Shown piece after piece: positions 63,552 through 64,000 of a stretch of 64,000 nucleotides of DNA; positions within the stretch are counted from its first letter, which is position 1; each line of letters opens with the position of its first letter. The notes beneath the pieces were generated by a model, which saw only the letters and a list, made by a program, of their open reading frames with translations, was not told the DNA's origin and did not search any database. The stretch is taken from NCBI GenBank assembly GCA_037200985.1, contig JBBCGJ010000001.1, positions 1,836,756 to 1,900,755 on the forward strand, in the 5' to 3' direction. The position numbers and the translations under genes are program-made. This stretch comes from Rhizomicrobium sp. GTDB lineage: Bacteria > Pseudomonadota > Alphaproteobacteria > Micropepsales > Micropepsaceae.

Positions 63552-64000
63552 TCACGACCCCAGCGGCTTGCCTTCGCGCTGGGCCTTGGCCATCTGGCTG
63601 CGGACGATGGCGGGGAAGAAGCGCGTGATGAACGCCATCTGGCGGCCCCGCGCGCCGACGATGTGCTTGAGCTCCTTGGAGCCGACCGAATTCCAGATCA
63701 CGGCGGCGCATTCCTCCACCGTGTAGACCGGCACGTTCGCCTCCTTGAGCGGGTCCGACATCTTCTCGTTGGAGTTCTTGGTGCCGGCGTCCAGGATCGG
63801 CGTGTCGACGAACCAGGGCATGATGCATTTCACGCCGACGCCGAAGCGGGCGAACTCGATGTCGAGCGCTTCCGACAGGCCGCGCACCGCGAATTTGGTC
63901 GCGGCATAGACCGAGAGCTTCGGCGCGCCGTAGAGCGAGGCGCAGGACGAGACGTTGATGAGCTGCGCGCCCGGCGTCTTCTTCAGATAAGGAAGCGCGG
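63552..64000 (-). CDS. SDR-family oxidoreductase, C-terminal part
   Basis: The frame runs off the end of the window; the last about 148 residues are visible. The catalytic NVSSCASLYG (Ser), YAATKFAVRGLSEAL (Tyr-x3-Lys) and VKCIMPWFVDTPIL are characteristic of classical short-chain dehydrogenases. The tail (MAFITRFFPAIVRSQMAK) suggests a member with a C-terminal amphipathic helix. It is convergent with glyA. The start and cofactor motif lie outside the window. Confidence 0.9.
   Translation of the reverse strand, partial: ALPYLKKTPGAQLINVSSCASLYGAPKLSVYAATKFAVRGLSEALDIEFARFGVGVKCIMPWFVDTPILDAGTKNSNEKMSDPLKEANVPVYTVEECAAVIWNSVGSKELKHIVGARGRQMAFITRFFPAIVRSQMAKAQREGKPLGS

Overview
The window is chromosomal DNA of a high-GC alphaproteobacterium. 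Markers of that class are DUF4170 (20695-20928), DUF2093 (27823-28062), the plant-type glutamate-cysteine ligase (1183-2547), a phasin (9590-10066), an EcfG-type promoter (44883-44908) and the order pmbA / bisphosphate nucleotidase / DUF4170 / ABC exporter / waaA / lpxK / acyltransferase / DUF2093 / xseA / purD. Gene content would suit a soil or rhizosphere genus such as Rhizomicrobium, but that is inference; no rRNA or tRNA gene was seen. Genes are dense, many pairs overlap by 4 nt (ATGA/GTGA), and intergenic spaces carry families of palindromic repeats.

1-9.4 kb: end of a ydbH-ynbE-ydbL envelope operon, gshA, an ArsR plus tandem-SRPBCC operon with its palindromic operator, rsmE, a MazEF-like toxin-antitoxin pair translationally coupled to ubiA, a fatty-acid desaturase, a frameshifted 2-oxoglutarate oxygenase and a methyltransferase. 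9.6-16.2 kb: phasin, two divergent citrate-synthase-family genes (one with an N-terminal HTH), a FUSC membrane protein and an amino-acid permease. 16.5-30.3 kb: ubiD, MAPEG, then the cell-envelope block pmbA, nucleotidase, DUF4170, methyltransferase, MsbA-like exporter, waaA, lpxK, acyltransferase, followed by M23 peptidase, DUF2093, xseA and a VapBC pair. 30.3-45.5 kb: purD, HAD hydrolase, APH-like phosphotransferase, a three-PAS histidine kinase, acyl-CoA dehydrogenase, PAP2, TerC, FkbM methyltransferase, GST, sulfatase, thioredoxin-fold isomerase, MBL hydrolase, tadA, rluB and a hemerythrin behind a general-stress promoter.

45.5-64 kb: lipoprotein, Baeyer-Villiger-type monooxygenase with a palindromic operator, ChbG/YdjC deacetylase, GNAT, Fsr-type MFS exporter, a decayed CorA/ZntB 3' end, an SDR gene carrying an in-frame palindromic repeat, CPA2 antiporter, DUF2214, CDF transporter, pdxH, Sel1 lipoprotein, DnaJ-like protein, hydrolase, GNAT, then a two-gene sensory operon, and finally glyA behind a ZTP (pfl) riboswitch, with an incomplete SDR at the edge.

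The strongest unusual items are (i) the 61477-61890 membrane protein, which aligns without gaps to the plant ethylene-receptor ETR1 transmembrane domain, including the copper-site Cys and His, and is translationally coupled to a CHASE3 histidine kinase; (ii) the ZTP riboswitch on a divergent serine hydroxymethyltransferase; (iii) the in-frame repeat inside an SDR gene; and (iv) nested operator palindromes for several local regulators and toxin-antitoxin pairs. No CRISPR array, prophage or insertion-sequence transposase was seen.
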